DNA of 64,000 bases from Robertkochia marina (GTDB taxonomy: Bacteria; Bacteroidota; Bacteroidia; Flavobacteriales; Flavobacteriaceae). The notes below the pieces were generated by a model. The model saw only the letters and a list, made by a program, of their open reading frames with translations. It made no database searches and was not told the origin of the DNA. Position numbers and translations under genes: made by a program. Where the stretch lies: contig NZ_SSMC01000002.1 of NCBI RefSeq assembly GCF_004799345.1, positions 310,001 through 374,000 on the forward strand, given 5' to 3'. The stretch's first letter is position 1; each line of letters begins with the position of its first letter. Shown one piece after another: positions 52,400 through 60,945 of the stretch.

Positions 52400-52792
52400 C
52401 GAGTCTTGAACCAAAACAGCCAAGCCTGATTCCGCTTTGGGGTCTTACCGCAGAAAACGAACCGATGGCTGTACAACCCTGAGCCAAACCATGAAGGGAA
52501 CTTTTGTTTTGCTCCGATCCATGCCAATATTCAGGCCGATGAATTCATCTTTATGCCAACATATTATTATGTAGTCCGCTTTTCCAGGTATATACACCTG
52601 GGAGCCATCGGGTGAGTACAAACACCGGCAGAAGTAGCCTGAAAAGTACTACATTTGTGAATACCGATGGTAGCATGGTCACCGTTGTGATGAATGCAAC
52701 CGAACAAAATGATCAGCTATAAGCTGGTGGTGGGCAACAACGAATTAAACCTTCAGATCTCGGCCCATGCCATGCAAACCCTGGTCTACTAA
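52400..52792 (+). pseudogene. Decayed GH30 glycoside hydrolase
   Basis: Pieces of a GH30 (beta-1,6-glucanase / glucosylceramidase-like) protein lie in successive frames: IPLWGLTAENEPMAVQP (acid/base Glu of the NEP motif) then a stop; ADEFIFMPTYYYVVRFSRYI; in another frame SHRVSTNTGRSSLKSTTFVN through VVMNATEQ; in a third ISYKLVVGNNELNLQISAHA ending QTLVY at the TAA of 52790-52792. At least three frame changes and a large internal deletion are needed, so this is a genuine pseudogene. The order of pieces follows GH30 from the middle to the C-terminus. Confidence 0.78.
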
Positions 52793-52811
52793 CCAACTAA
52801 CCTTACTTACT

Positions 52812-54326
52812 ATGAATAAAGGGTATACTATTTTTATAAGCCTCGTTGTTGCCTTAGGAGGTTTTCTTCTCGGATTCGACAGTGCCGTAATTTCCGGTGC
52901 AGTGAATGGAATAACCACGTATTTTGAAATGTCAGACTGGGAACTGGGCTTTGCTGTGGGATGTGTAATCTTCGGTGCTATGGCCGGTAACATTTCGGCA
53001 GGTCCTCTGAGTGACCGCTTTGGCCGAAAAAAAATATTGATCGTTACCGCTATCTTGTTCACGGTTTCAGCCACCTGGTCGGCACTTGCCACCGGATATG
53101 TTGAGTTTGTGGTAGCCCGTATTATTGGGGGAGTGGGCATTGGAGGTGCCATTCTTATAGCACCGGTTTATATAGCCGAGATCGCGCCCCCGAAATTAAG
53201 GGGAAGCCTGGTGTCATTGAATCAGCTTAATATTGTAATAGGTATCTCCGTAGCCTATTTTTCCAATTACTTCCTTAAAGATATCCAAGGCGAGAGCTGG
53301 AGGTGGATGTTAGGTGTCGAGGCCATACCGGCCTTTATTTATTTTCTGGCCTTGTTCTCCGTACCAAGGAGTCCACGTTGGCTTATCCAGAGTCAAAATC
53401 TCAAAAAAGCCGCTGAAAAGATTTTGGTAAAGATTGGAGGGAAGGATTATGCCGATTTGACGCTTAGTGAGATAGAAAGAGGTATGGATAAGAAAGAGCG
53501 CAAGGGAACAATTTCCGACCTGCTCAGCCATCGTATGCGAACCATCATGATTATTGCCCTGGGAATTGCTTTCTTCCAGCAGATCACGGGGATCAATGCT
53601 ATTTTTTATTACGCCCCTACTATTTTTGAGCAGGCAGGCGGTAGTACCGACTCCTCTTTTTTGCAAGCGATCGTTGTAGGGTTAACCAACCTGGTATTTA
53701 CCCTTGTAGCCATCCGTTTGATCGATAAACTCGGAAGAAAACCCCTTTTAATTATTGGCACAGGGGCTATGGCCATTGCGTTATCTATGGCTACCTTTGC
53801 CTTTTATAAGGCCACCTATACCTTAACTCCTGAAGCCATTAGTCAGGTCAATTCAGAAGAAATCAGAACCTCGATAACCTCTCTGCAGGGAAATACATAC
53901 TCCTCTCAAAAGGACCTTACAAATGACCTTAAACCCTTGCTGTCTGAGGCCCAATTACAGGATTTTAAAAGGAATGAAGCTAAAAAGTTTATTTCCATCA
54001 ATGCCACTTTAGTGCTGATTGCTATTTTGCTGTATGTGGCTGCTTTTGCCATTTCTTTAGGTCCGGTGATGTGGACGCTGCTTTCAGAGATCTTTCCCGG
54101 AAATATTAAAGGGATTGCAATTTCAGTGGTGGGCTTCTTTAACTCCCTGGTGAGTTATACAGTTACCCAATTCTTTCCATGGGAACTTTCGAACCTGGGA
54201 CCTACCATTACTTTTGCTATTTATGCGGTCTTAGCGGTATTAGCCCTGTTGTTTGTGATGAGATATGTTATTGAAACAAAAGGAAAAAGCCTGGAAGAGA
54301 TAGAAGAATTACTATTTGTAAATTAA
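52812..54326 (+). CDS. MFS sugar porter (SP family)
   Basis: A 504-residue twelve-helix transporter. Sugar-porter marks are GGFLLGFDSAVISGA, GPLSDRFGRKKI, RIIGGVGIGGAILIAPVYIAE, PRSPRW, FFQQITGINAIFYYAPTIF and the C-terminal FFNSLVSY. The start is ATG 52812; an in-frame upstream ATG at 52767 lies inside the GH30 pseudogene. A charged insertion (about residues 345-400) between helices 9 and 10 lengthens the protein. Uptake of glucose or gluco-oligosaccharides released from laminarin is likely from the GH16/GH30 context. Confidence 0.88.
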   Translation: MNKGYTIFISLVVALGGFLLGFDSAVISGAVNGITTYFEMSDWELGFAVGCVIFGAMAGNISAGPLSDRFGRKKILIVTAILFTVSATWSALATGYVEFVVARIIGGVGIGGAILIAPVYIAEIAPPKLRGSLVSLNQLNIVIGISVAYFSNYFLKDIQGESWRWMLGVEAIPAFIYFLALFSVPRSPRWLIQSQNLKKAAEKILVKIGGKDYADLTLSEIERGMDKKERKGTISDLLSHRMRTIMIIALGIAFFQQITGINAIFYYAPTIFEQAGGSTDSSFLQAIVVGLTNLVFTLVAIRLIDKLGRKPLLIIGTGAMAIALSMATFAFYKATYTLTPEAISQVNSEEIRTSITSLQGNTYSSQKDLTNDLKPLLSEAQLQDFKRNEAKKFISINATLVLIAILLYVAAFAISLGPVMWTLLSEIFPGNIKGIAISVVGFFNSLVSYTVTQFFPWELSNLGPTITFAIYAVLAVLALLFVMRYVIETKGKSLEEIEELLFVN

Positions 54327-54354
54327 TTGGCTATTTCTAAAATATATTTTGAGG

Positions 54355-54383
54355 GTCCCACGAGAGAACGTGGGACTTTTTTT
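54355..54383 (+). terminator. Intrinsic terminator after the sugar porter
   Basis: GTCCCACG and CGTGGGAC pair around AGAGAA (with an extra A), followed by seven T on the plus strand. Confidence 0.9.
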
Positions 54384-54487
54384 GAGACAAAATTAAGAGA
54401 GGTAGAGCAAAGAAAACCGGTGGCTATCACTGCAGTTTATTTAGAAACTAAATTATTTCCCTCCTTTCTAAGGGGGCAGAGCGTTTA

Positions 54488-54540
54488 GAAAAGGTCCGGT
54501 GGACCTTTTTAGCGATAGAGCCAGCTGGAGCGATGGCAAG
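54488..54540 (+). repeat. Structured dispersed repeat, family A, copy 2
   Basis: AAAAGGTCCGGTGGACCTTTT hairpin is followed by TAGCGATAGAGCCA and TGGCAAG of the second hairpin. A CCCTCCTTTCTAAGGGGGC module precedes it (54464-54484), as in copy 3. This is in the 402-base gap before rhlE, which otherwise holds the heptamer array and GGCCGAAGGCC. Confidence 0.7.
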
Positions 54541-54605
54541 AAGGGTGGTGTGGTTCTCGGGTGGCCGAAGGCCGCCTTGCTCTACCGGAGGTTTTATGTA
54601 CTTTT

Positions 54606-54650
54606 CATGTCACTTGTCACTGGTCACTTGTCACCTGTTACCTGTAACTT
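54606..54650 (-). repeat. Heptamer tandem array, reverse orientation of GTRACAR
   Basis: Units TGTCACT, TGTCACT, GGTCACT, TGTCACC, TGTTACC, TGTAACT, the complement of the words at 11011-11066. A three-unit copy is at 56319-56341. It lies just upstream of rhlE. Confidence 0.65.
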
Positions 54651-54728
54651 CGGGGTTCAAAGGAAAAGCGTACCTTTACGGCCAATCGTGGGCCGTATTA
54701 TAAATGAAAGCCTGCACAATATACATTT

Positions 54729-56054
54729 ATGTCATTTACTTCCCTGGGGCTGTCTGAGTCCCTGCTTAAGGCGGTTCGCCAACAAGGATACTCTGAACCC
54801 TCACCCATACAACAAAAAGCTATTCCCCGTATTTTAGAAGGGAAAGATGTGCTGGCTTCTGCCCAGACAGGAACCGGTAAGACCGCTGGTTTCACCCTGC
54901 CTATGCTCCAATTGCTTTCACAATCTGCCTCCGGACGCCACCGTCCTGTCAGAGCACTGGTACTTACTCCGACCCGTGAATTGGCAGCCCAGGTAGAAGC
55001 GAGCGTGAAGCAATACGGAGCCTACCTTTCATTGAAATCAATGGTAATGTTTGGAGGCGTAGGTCAACACCCCCAGGTACAGGGATTAAAACGAGGGGTC
55101 GACGTACTTATCGCAACCCCGGGCCGACTTCTGGATCTGCATCAGCAAGGACTTTTGTCGCTTAGCCAGGTAGAAATTCTTGTACTGGACGAGGCAGACC
55201 GGATGTTGGATATGGGCTTTCTGAGGGATATTAAAAAGATCCTGGCTTTATTGCCTTCAAAACGACAGAACCTGTTGTTTTCTGCTACATTTTCTCCCGA
55301 GATCAAAGATCTGGCTCGAGGATTTATGCATCGCCCGGTATTGGTGGAAGCCACCCCTGAGAATACCACTGTGGAAGTCATTGAGCAAAAAGCATTTCTT
55401 ATTGATAAGCGAGCTAAACCGATCTTTTTGATCAATAAAATTAAAGAAGAGAACTGGAAGCAGGCCCTGGTGTTTACCAGGACCAAACACGGCGCCAACA
55501 AGTTGTGTAAAAAACTGGTTAATCAGGGCATTACAGCAGCCCCTATTCACGGTAATAAGAGTCAGACGGCCCGAACCATGGCGCTGGCTGATTTCAAGTC
55601 GGGGGCCATACGGGTGCTCGTTGCCACAGACATTGCTGCACGGGGATTAGATATACCGCTGTTGCCCCATGTAGTGAATTTTGAGCTTCCCAATGTCCCT
55701 GAAGACTATGTACACCGTATTGGTCGGACAGGACGTGCCGGAGCATCCGGAGAGGCCATTTCCCTGGTTGACGGAGAAGAAGTTGCTTTATTGAGAGCCA
55801 TAGAGAAATTCACCTCCCAGCGCATTCCCTCTAGCCGTATCGAAATAGATCCGAGTGAGCTTCCCGAACAGTCGGGAGAAAGATCTTCAGGAAGAACAGC
55901 ATCTTCTGCTTCCCGAGGCAGTCGAAATGACTCAGCAAGGACTGCCGGAACTTCATCATCTTCCCGCCCACGTAATCGTAAACCATCGTCATCAGATGGG
56001 GCAAAAGGCTCTAAGGGAAAAAGACGTTGGTATGGGAAGAACAAGAAGAAGTAG
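54729..56054 (+). CDS. rhlE: DEAD-box RNA helicase (RhlE-type)
   Basis: A 441-residue ATP-dependent RNA helicase. All core motifs are present: Q motif [11 protein letters not shown], Walker [35 protein letters not shown] in [22 protein letters not shown] and [10 protein letters not shown]. Residues about 380-441 are a Ser/Arg/Lys-rich tail (ending [13 protein letters not shown]) that gives non-specific RNA binding, as in RhlE. It acts in RNA remodelling, often ribosome assembly or cold adaptation. It is monocistronic and flanked on both sides by structured repeats. Confidence 0.92.
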   Translation: MSFTSLGLSESLLKAVRQQGYSEPSPIQQKAIPRILEGKDVLASAQTGTGKTAGFTLPMLQLLSQSASGRHRPVRALVLTPTRELAAQVEASVKQYGAYLSLKSMVMFGGVGQHPQVQGLKRGVDVLIATPGRLLDLHQQGLLSLSQVEILVLDEADRMLDMGFLRDIKKILALLPSKRQNLLFSATFSPEIKDLARGFMHRPVLVEATPENTTVEVIEQKAFLIDKRAKPIFLINKIKEENWKQALVFTRTKHGANKLCKKLVNQGITAAPIHGNKSQTARTMALADFKSGAIRVLVATDIAARGLDIPLLPHVVNFELPNVPEDYVHRIGRTGRAGASGEAISLVDGEEVALLRAIEKFTSQRIPSSRIEIDPSELPEQSGERSSGRTASSASRGSRNDSARTAGTSSSSRPRNRKPSSSDGAKGSKGKRRWYGKNKKK

Positions 56055-56201
56055 ATAGGCTTTCTGGTGGGTTGTAGGCAAAGAAAACCGGAAGGCTGCT
56101 ACTACAGTTTATTACTTAACTAATTTATTCCTCTCCTTTTTAATCGGTTTACATTGAAATCGCAAATTACCCCCTCCTTTCTAAGGGGGCTGAGCGTAAA
56201 G

Positions 56202-56253
56202 AAAAGGTCCCGTGGACCTTTTTAGCGATAGAGCCAGCCGGCGCGCTGGCAAG
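56202..56253 (+). repeat. Structured dispersed repeat, family A, copy 3
   Basis: AAAAGGTCCCGTGGACCTTTT, then TAGCGATAGAGCCAGCCGGC and GCGCTGGCAAG. In this copy the second stem is GCCAGC/GCTGGC against GCCA/TGGC elsewhere, a compensated change. The CCCCCTCCTTTCTAAGGGGG module precedes it. Confidence 0.7.
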
Positions 56254-56404
56254 AAGTGCGGGGTGGTTCTGGGGTGTTTTTCACTGGACTTTAACGTCTT
56301 TCCATGATTCGATGTTACCCCTGTTACTTGTTACTTGTCACCTCCCGGGGATTACTCAAAATGCTCAGTATTTTCCGTGATCCCGGGAGGAGTACCAAGC
56401 GTTG

Positions 56405-56455
56405 AAAAAAGGTCTAGAAGACCTTTTTTGCGCAGGGGCCAGCTGGCGCGATGGC
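56405..56455 (+). repeat. Structured dispersed repeat, family A, copy 4
   Basis: AAAAAAGGTCT and AGACCTTTTTT form the first hairpin with only an AGA-type apex, then GCGCAGGGGCCAGCTGGCGC and GATGGC. It is followed at 56506-56547 by CCCCCTCCTTTGCAAGGAGG and a GGGCGGGGTGGTTGG segment. Confidence 0.65.
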
Positions 56456-56626
56456 GTAAAGAAAACCGGAGGCTGCGACCGTATTTTAATTTGGAAATGA
56501 ATTTACCCCCTCCTTTGCAAGGAGGGGTGCCCGTAGGGCGGGGTGGTTGGCTTAAAGCTGTAATACTTTCTGTTAATTTCGGGATTACTCGCCCTGCTTT
56601 GCAGGTCTCGTGATCCCGGAGGGGAG

Positions 56627-56880
56627 CCTTGCAAAGAAAACCCTCCCTGCTTCGCAGGGCTCGGCTTTTTTATGCCCGTTACGCTAACAAATATCAGTTT
56701 CGTATGGAATATCAGAGGGGTTTTTCGCTTCGCTCAAGAACCCAAACGGGGGGCCTTGCAAAGAAAACCGTTCCTGCTTTCGCAGGGCTCGGCTTTTTTA
56801 TGCCCAACCTTTCGCTGAAGCAAGCTTCGCTCAGGTATGGGCATAAAAAAACCGGAACGTTGCCGTTCCGGTTTTCTTTG
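56627..56880. repeat. Tandem hairpin cassette with terminator
   Basis: A 51-52 bp unit from CCTTGCAAAGAAAACC to CGGCTTTTTTATGCCC occurs at 56627-56677 and 56754-56805; each contains CCCTGC..GCAGGG-type hairpins. The second copy ends in GGCTTTTTTATGCCC (56791-56805), which pairs with GGGCATAAAAAAACC (56839-56853). The strong terminator AACCGGAACG..CGTTCCGGTT, with T-runs on both sides, spans 56845-56879. No gene exists between rhlE and 57637. Confidence 0.6.
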
Positions 56881-57295
56881 CGGAGAAAGAGGAACCCTCC
56901 CAAAATGTATTTTTTGTACTGGTAATAAGGGGGTCCAAGGATATTAGAATTGAACTCCCCCGAATTTTCCACTTTTAACAAAGATTAACATTTCAAATAT
57001 CTCTTTTATTGAAAATGAATTCAATTGAAATCTAAAATCACCGATTTGCCTTGAAGTAAGAACTATACTATTGCTAAAGATGGGTTGCAGTGCATAAAGC
57101 GTTAATGGTATGGTTAGCCTAAAGCTGACACATTAATGGATTAAAATTTCTTTATATAATGAATTTTCTTACTTTTGTTCAAATTTGCATCTGTTCGGAA
57201 AAAGGTATTCCATGCAAAATAATATTACAAAATTTGAACTCATTTAGGATAGAAATCTAAAGAATTTGACTTTTAACTATAGATTATAAAATAAA

Positions 57296-57322
57296 ACGGC
57301 CAAGGAAATAAACTTGGCCGTA
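57296..57322 (-). terminator. Minus-strand intrinsic terminator at the island edge
   Basis: On the minus strand CGGCCAAG, a TTTATTTC loop and CTTGGCCG are followed by TTTTATTTTAT. It ends 15 bases before the left inverted repeat. No minus-strand gene precedes it now, so it may be a relic. Confidence 0.6.
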
Positions 57323-57337
57323 TGAACAATATTACTC

Positions 57338-57394
57338 TCGCGAAGCATGGACTGAAACTTTGACAGTCCTTAATGTTCAAGGTAAATTTATATT
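57338..57394 (+). repeat. Left copy of the 57/58-bp inverted repeat
   Basis: Begins TCGCGAAGCATGGACTGAAA and ends TTTATATT. It matches the minus strand of 63486-63543 with two substitutions and one single-base gap. Inside is a hairpin GGACTG..CAGTCC and the imperfect dyad CCTTAATGTTCAAGG. Here no precursor gene follows; the next gene is the TlpA-like one, 243 bases away. Confidence 0.88.
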
Positions 57395-57637
57395 TTATTA
57401 TTTGATTTTAGAACAAGTAAAATAAAATTGTATCAGTTGTAAATCTAGATTGCATTATCAAGAGCTTAAACGCAATATTGTTTGGGAGAAAGAAACCCCT
57501 TATAACCGAACAATTAAAGCTTATATATAAGTGACAGGTTGTCTAAACAATAGAAAGGTTAAATCAATTACGTATTTATTGGAGAACGTTGTGAGTTATA
57601 TTACTCTTATTCTAACGATCATAAAATTGAAGAATTC

Positions 57638-59161
57638 ATGAAAATATTGAAAAATCCACTCCTTAAATTATTAGTTATATCATGTTTGTTTATTTCATGT
57701 GACAAACATAATACCTCACATTTGACAACAATCAAAGGTAATTTCCAAAATAAAATTAATAATAAGACTGTTTCTTTTTGTAGATTTTTTGATGATAATC
57801 CAGAACACTATTTTTTTAATTATGATTCTGTAATTGTAAATGAAAAATCATTTCAAAAGGAATTTGAACTTAGAGAAACCGGCATAATTACGATTTTAGG
57901 TAGCACTATAATCCCGAAAACTAAGATAATATGTGATCCTGGAGCTGAAATAAACTTTTTTGTTAGTAAAGATTCCTTAAATCGGAATCAAGTAATATTT
58001 AAAGGTAAAAACGCTAAGGGAAATACACTATTTCAAACCTCTAGCCTACGAAAGGTCAATTATTTTGCTGAACTTATTTATAAATTCAAAGATCTTCCAT
58101 CGAAACTGGTTATTGAAAACACTGAACGTATTAAGGATAGTCTTTTGAAACCCTTCAGAAAAATGAAAGATAACCATGAAATATCTCCTTCATTTTATGA
58201 TTTAGTGGAAAAAACGTCGGAAGCAAGTGTACTATCAGCAATGTTCCACATTTATGGGCGAATTTATGGAGAGGTAACACGCCAGAATGACAAAGAAATT
58301 TTACATTATTTTTTCACAAAATACGATCCATTTAGTGATAGGTATAAACGAATAGATATGTTATCTAGATCGGTAGTTTCAGAATACAAATGTATGCTAT
58401 TGCTAAATGGAGTATTGAAATCTAATATGAAGCCAACTGAGAATCTTGTTGGATTATGGGATGACAAGCTTAAGCATAACTCAATGGCACCAATTGAGAT
58501 ACAAAAGGTAATGAAATCTTTAACAATTATGGTTAACCGTTCATTTGAAGTTAATAATTTTCAGACAGATTATAGCGACTATATCATGTTTAAAAAATAC
58601 TTTCCTAAAAGTCCGTATATCGAAGTTTTTAAAGAAAAGTATTTCTCAGAAGATCAAATAATACTTAACCTAAAAGATAATCTTAAAGAGGTGAAACCCA
58701 CTTCAGCTATTTACACCGGATCTAAAAATGAATTAAAAGTAATTCAAATTCATGAAAAAAATAATATAGCTGATTTGGTTCGAAATCAATTTCCTAAGAA
58801 AACCGTTTTAGTTGATATGTGGGCAACTTGGTGTTCTCCATGTATAAAAGAATTTACGCATAAAAAAGAATTGAATTCTTTTTTGGTAGAAAACGGAGTT
58901 GAAATGTTATACGTGAGTATAGATAAAGAAAAATCTTATGAAAAATGGAAATCTGCAGTGATTGAACACGATTTAGTTGGAAACCATTTTTTTGCAACTG
59001 ACAATTTAACGGACTTTTTCCCAAAGGGTTCAGGAATATCCAAGAATATTACTATTCCGAGGTATTTGCTCTTTGATACAAATGGAAATATACTAGATGA
59101 CAATGTTCCCCGACCCAGTAGTGGTAAAACAGAACAAAAGTTATTGGAATTGTTAAATTGA
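57638..59161 (+). CDS. TlpA-like thioredoxin-fold lipoprotein
   Basis: A 507-residue lipoprotein (signal ending LFISCDKH). Residues about 25-365 are an alpha/beta region of the kind found in Bacteroidota TlpA/DUF4369-type proteins. The C-terminal thioredoxin domain has VDMWATWCSPCIKEF with Cys399 and Cys402, the cis-proline in ITIPRYLLFD and a closing helix. It is likely a periplasmic thiol-disulfide oxidoreductase. It lies, oriented outward, opposite a cysteine-rich peptide exporter, so action on the peptide's disulfides is a reasonable inference. The gene is very AT-rich, unlike DNA left of 56.9 kb. Confidence 0.78.
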   Translation: MKILKNPLLKLLVISCLFISCDKHNTSHLTTIKGNFQNKINNKTVSFCRFFDDNPEHYFFNYDSVIVNEKSFQKEFELRETGIITILGSTIIPKTKIICDPGAEINFFVSKDSLNRNQVIFKGKNAKGNTLFQTSSLRKVNYFAELIYKFKDLPSKLVIENTERIKDSLLKPFRKMKDNHEISPSFYDLVEKTSEASVLSAMFHIYGRIYGEVTRQNDKEILHYFFTKYDPFSDRYKRIDMLSRSVVSEYKCMLLLNGVLKSNMKPTENLVGLWDDKLKHNSMAPIEIQKVMKSLTIMVNRSFEVNNFQTDYSDYIMFKKYFPKSPYIEVFKEKYFSEDQIILNLKDNLKEVKPTSAIYTGSKNELKVIQIHEKNNIADLVRNQFPKKTVLVDMWATWCSPCIKEFTHKKELNSFLVENGVEMLYVSIDKEKSYEKWKSAVIEHDLVGNHFFATDNLTDFFPKGSGISKNITIPRYLLFDTNGNILDDNVPRPSSGKTEQKLLELLN

Positions 59162-59649
59162 ACTTTTAAGTATATTTTAATACCTATTTGCTTATAATTC
59201 AAAACACTCTCAACAATTTGATTAAAGAGTTATAAAAATCTTATTATACGAGTTATAATACTTTTATTATCAAAACTTTTTATTTTTCTTCATATGAATC
59301 CTTTCCAAATTTTTATCATTGCTCTTCCAGGTTCAATTATAATACACTCCAGATGATCAAGCCAAGGAATGAATTAGCTGTCAATAGGGCATTAAGTTCA
59401 TCAAACCTTAGTAGAAATCTAGAAGACGTCACCTGGAATTTTTTATTTAATTATAGACCAAAATATATTTTATTTTAGTCTAATAGGCGGAGAGTATTGC
59501 CAGGGGAGCTTTGGGGATAGACTTCAAAGATTTATTAGTCACACTAAATTAAACTTCGAATTGTTTTTTGAAAGTTATATTAAGACTAATCTGATTGAGA
59601 ACGAGTAAATGGCCTATTTATTAATTTGAGTTAATTCTAACATGGCTAA
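59162..59649. other. AT-rich intergenic stretch between convergent genes
   Basis: No gene or repeat can be supported. One open piece on the plus strand (about 59485-59607, including GSFGDRLQRFISHTKLNFEL, ending at a TAA) has protein-like composition and may be a relic, but it has no start or family. Confidence 0.4.
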
Positions 59650-60945
59650 TTAGTATTGAAATAGACTTTTCATTCTATAAAAAATTCTTTCTGCAACACT
59701 TAAATCTTCTGTGATTATCTCTGCAAGACCTAGCATTTCTTGGTCGTATCCAATATTTATACCATGCGAAGTTACGTTACCCTGAGGGAGGTTTATATAT
59801 ACTAGGTAATTACCATCTTTGTTCGGTGAAATAGCAATATTTAAAACTTTTCCAACTAAAATTCCATATTGCTGATATGGATAATTATTTAGTTTAATTA
59901 TTACCTTCTGGTTAGGTAATAATTTGCCTGAATTATTGGAAGGCACAGTTAATTTACCTACTAGTTCCTTATTATTTTTAGGTAAAATTGAAAAGATTAT
60001 ATCTCCTGATTTCACATTTTGATTTTTGGCCCAATATTCTTGAAAACTTACGGTTCCTCCAATAGTCGATTTAAGAAGATATTTATACTCCCAATCTTTA
60101 ATTTTGTTTTTAAGGATTTCAATTGAGTGGATTAAATTTTTGGAAATTCTATCCTGGCTTTCTCTTCTATTTATCTGAATATCAATTAATTTGTGATTTG
60201 CGTTTGAAATGGCTTCCTTCATTTGAGAAATTGTTATTGAAATTTGATTAATTTTTCTTTCCATTTGAATAAATTCCAACTCTCTTCTCTCGTAATCCAT
60301 TTTAGAAATAACTCCTTTATCCAGTAATGTTTTATGTCTTTGAAGGTTAATTTTTTCGAGGTTATATTCTCTTTTTTGTAATGATTTTAATCTTTCTTGA
60401 TAGGATAATTGCTTTTTTATTTCTTCTAAGCTTGTTTGTTGACTTTGTAATTGGTTAGCGAAAGGATTCAGATCTTTAAATAGTTTAAAGTCTGATATGC
60501 TTTTTTTAAAGGATATAAATTCATCCTCAATTTCTCCCAAACTTAACTTTGTAAGAGAATCAATTGCATCAAAGTTATTACTGGAATTAATGTCAATTTT
60601 ATATATAATTCTTTTCAATTTTAATACATGATCAGTATTTGCTGTATTTCGAATTATCCCTAACTTTTGATTTGGTGATATTTGCTCACCATTTTTAACA
60701 TATATTTTATCCAGTGGACCTGATTGTTTAGCTAAAACCTGTTCTATCGGGGTTGATGTTGAAATTACTACATTAGATTTAATTAAATCCGGATATTTTA
60801 TAATAAAGGATAATGTGAAAATTATAGTAAAAAATAAAAAGACAAGTGACATTCCCGATCTAATAATCCAGGAAGGTGGCTTAGTAAGGATTTCGCGTAC
60901 CTCTTCAGATCGTAATTTAAGATTATTTTTATTTTTCAATTTCAA
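59650..60945 (-). CDS. HlyD-family membrane-fusion subunit of peptide exporter
   Basis: A 431-residue adaptor protein: a cytoplasmic N-terminus, one membrane helix (about 32-52, GMSLVFLFFTIIFTLSFII), a lipoyl-like half (IEQVLAKQSGPLDKIYVKNG, EQISPNQKLGIIRN), long coiled coils (about 165-290, rich in Glu, Lys, Gln), and the second half with GTVSFQEYWAKNQNVKSGDI and VPSNNSGKLLPNQKVIIKLN. It is the periplasmic partner of the C39 ABC exporter, whose gene overlaps it by four bases. No outer-membrane channel is in the window; a genomic TolC-type protein is presumably used. Confidence 0.87.
   Translation of the reverse strand: MKLKNKNNLKLRSEEVREILTKPPSWIIRSGMSLVFLFFTIIFTLSFIIKYPDLIKSNVVISTSTPIEQVLAKQSGPLDKIYVKNGEQISPNQKLGIIRNTANTDHVLKLKRIIYKIDINSSNNFDAIDSLTKLSLGEIEDEFISFKKSISDFKLFKDLNPFANQLQSQQTSLEEIKKQLSYQERLKSLQKREYNLEKINLQRHKTLLDKGVISKMDYERRELEFIQMERKINQISITISQMKEAISNANHKLIDIQINRRESQDRISKNLIHSIEILKNKIKDWEYKYLLKSTIGGTVSFQEYWAKNQNVKSGDIIFSILPKNNKELVGKLTVPSNNSGKLLPNQKVIIKLNNYPYQQYGILVGKVLNIAISPNKDGNYLVYINLPQGNVTSHGINIGYDQEMLGLAEIITEDLSVAERIFYRMKSLFQY

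Noticed and set aside
52767-52811. Upstream start for the sugar porter
   Set aside because: The extra 15 residues are encoded by the tail of the GH30 pseudogene and lack membrane-protein character.
56335-56925. Two plus-strand open frames of 92 and 98 codons
   Set aside because: They are composed of the dispersed hairpin repeats and have arginine- and glycine-rich, domain-free translations.
57359-57390. TTGACA plus a TAAATT 17 bases later within the inverted repeat, like a sigma-70 promoter
   Set aside because: Bacteroidota housekeeping promoters use TTG/TAnnTTTG; the right copy reads CAAAAT at that place, so the resemblance is probably accidental.
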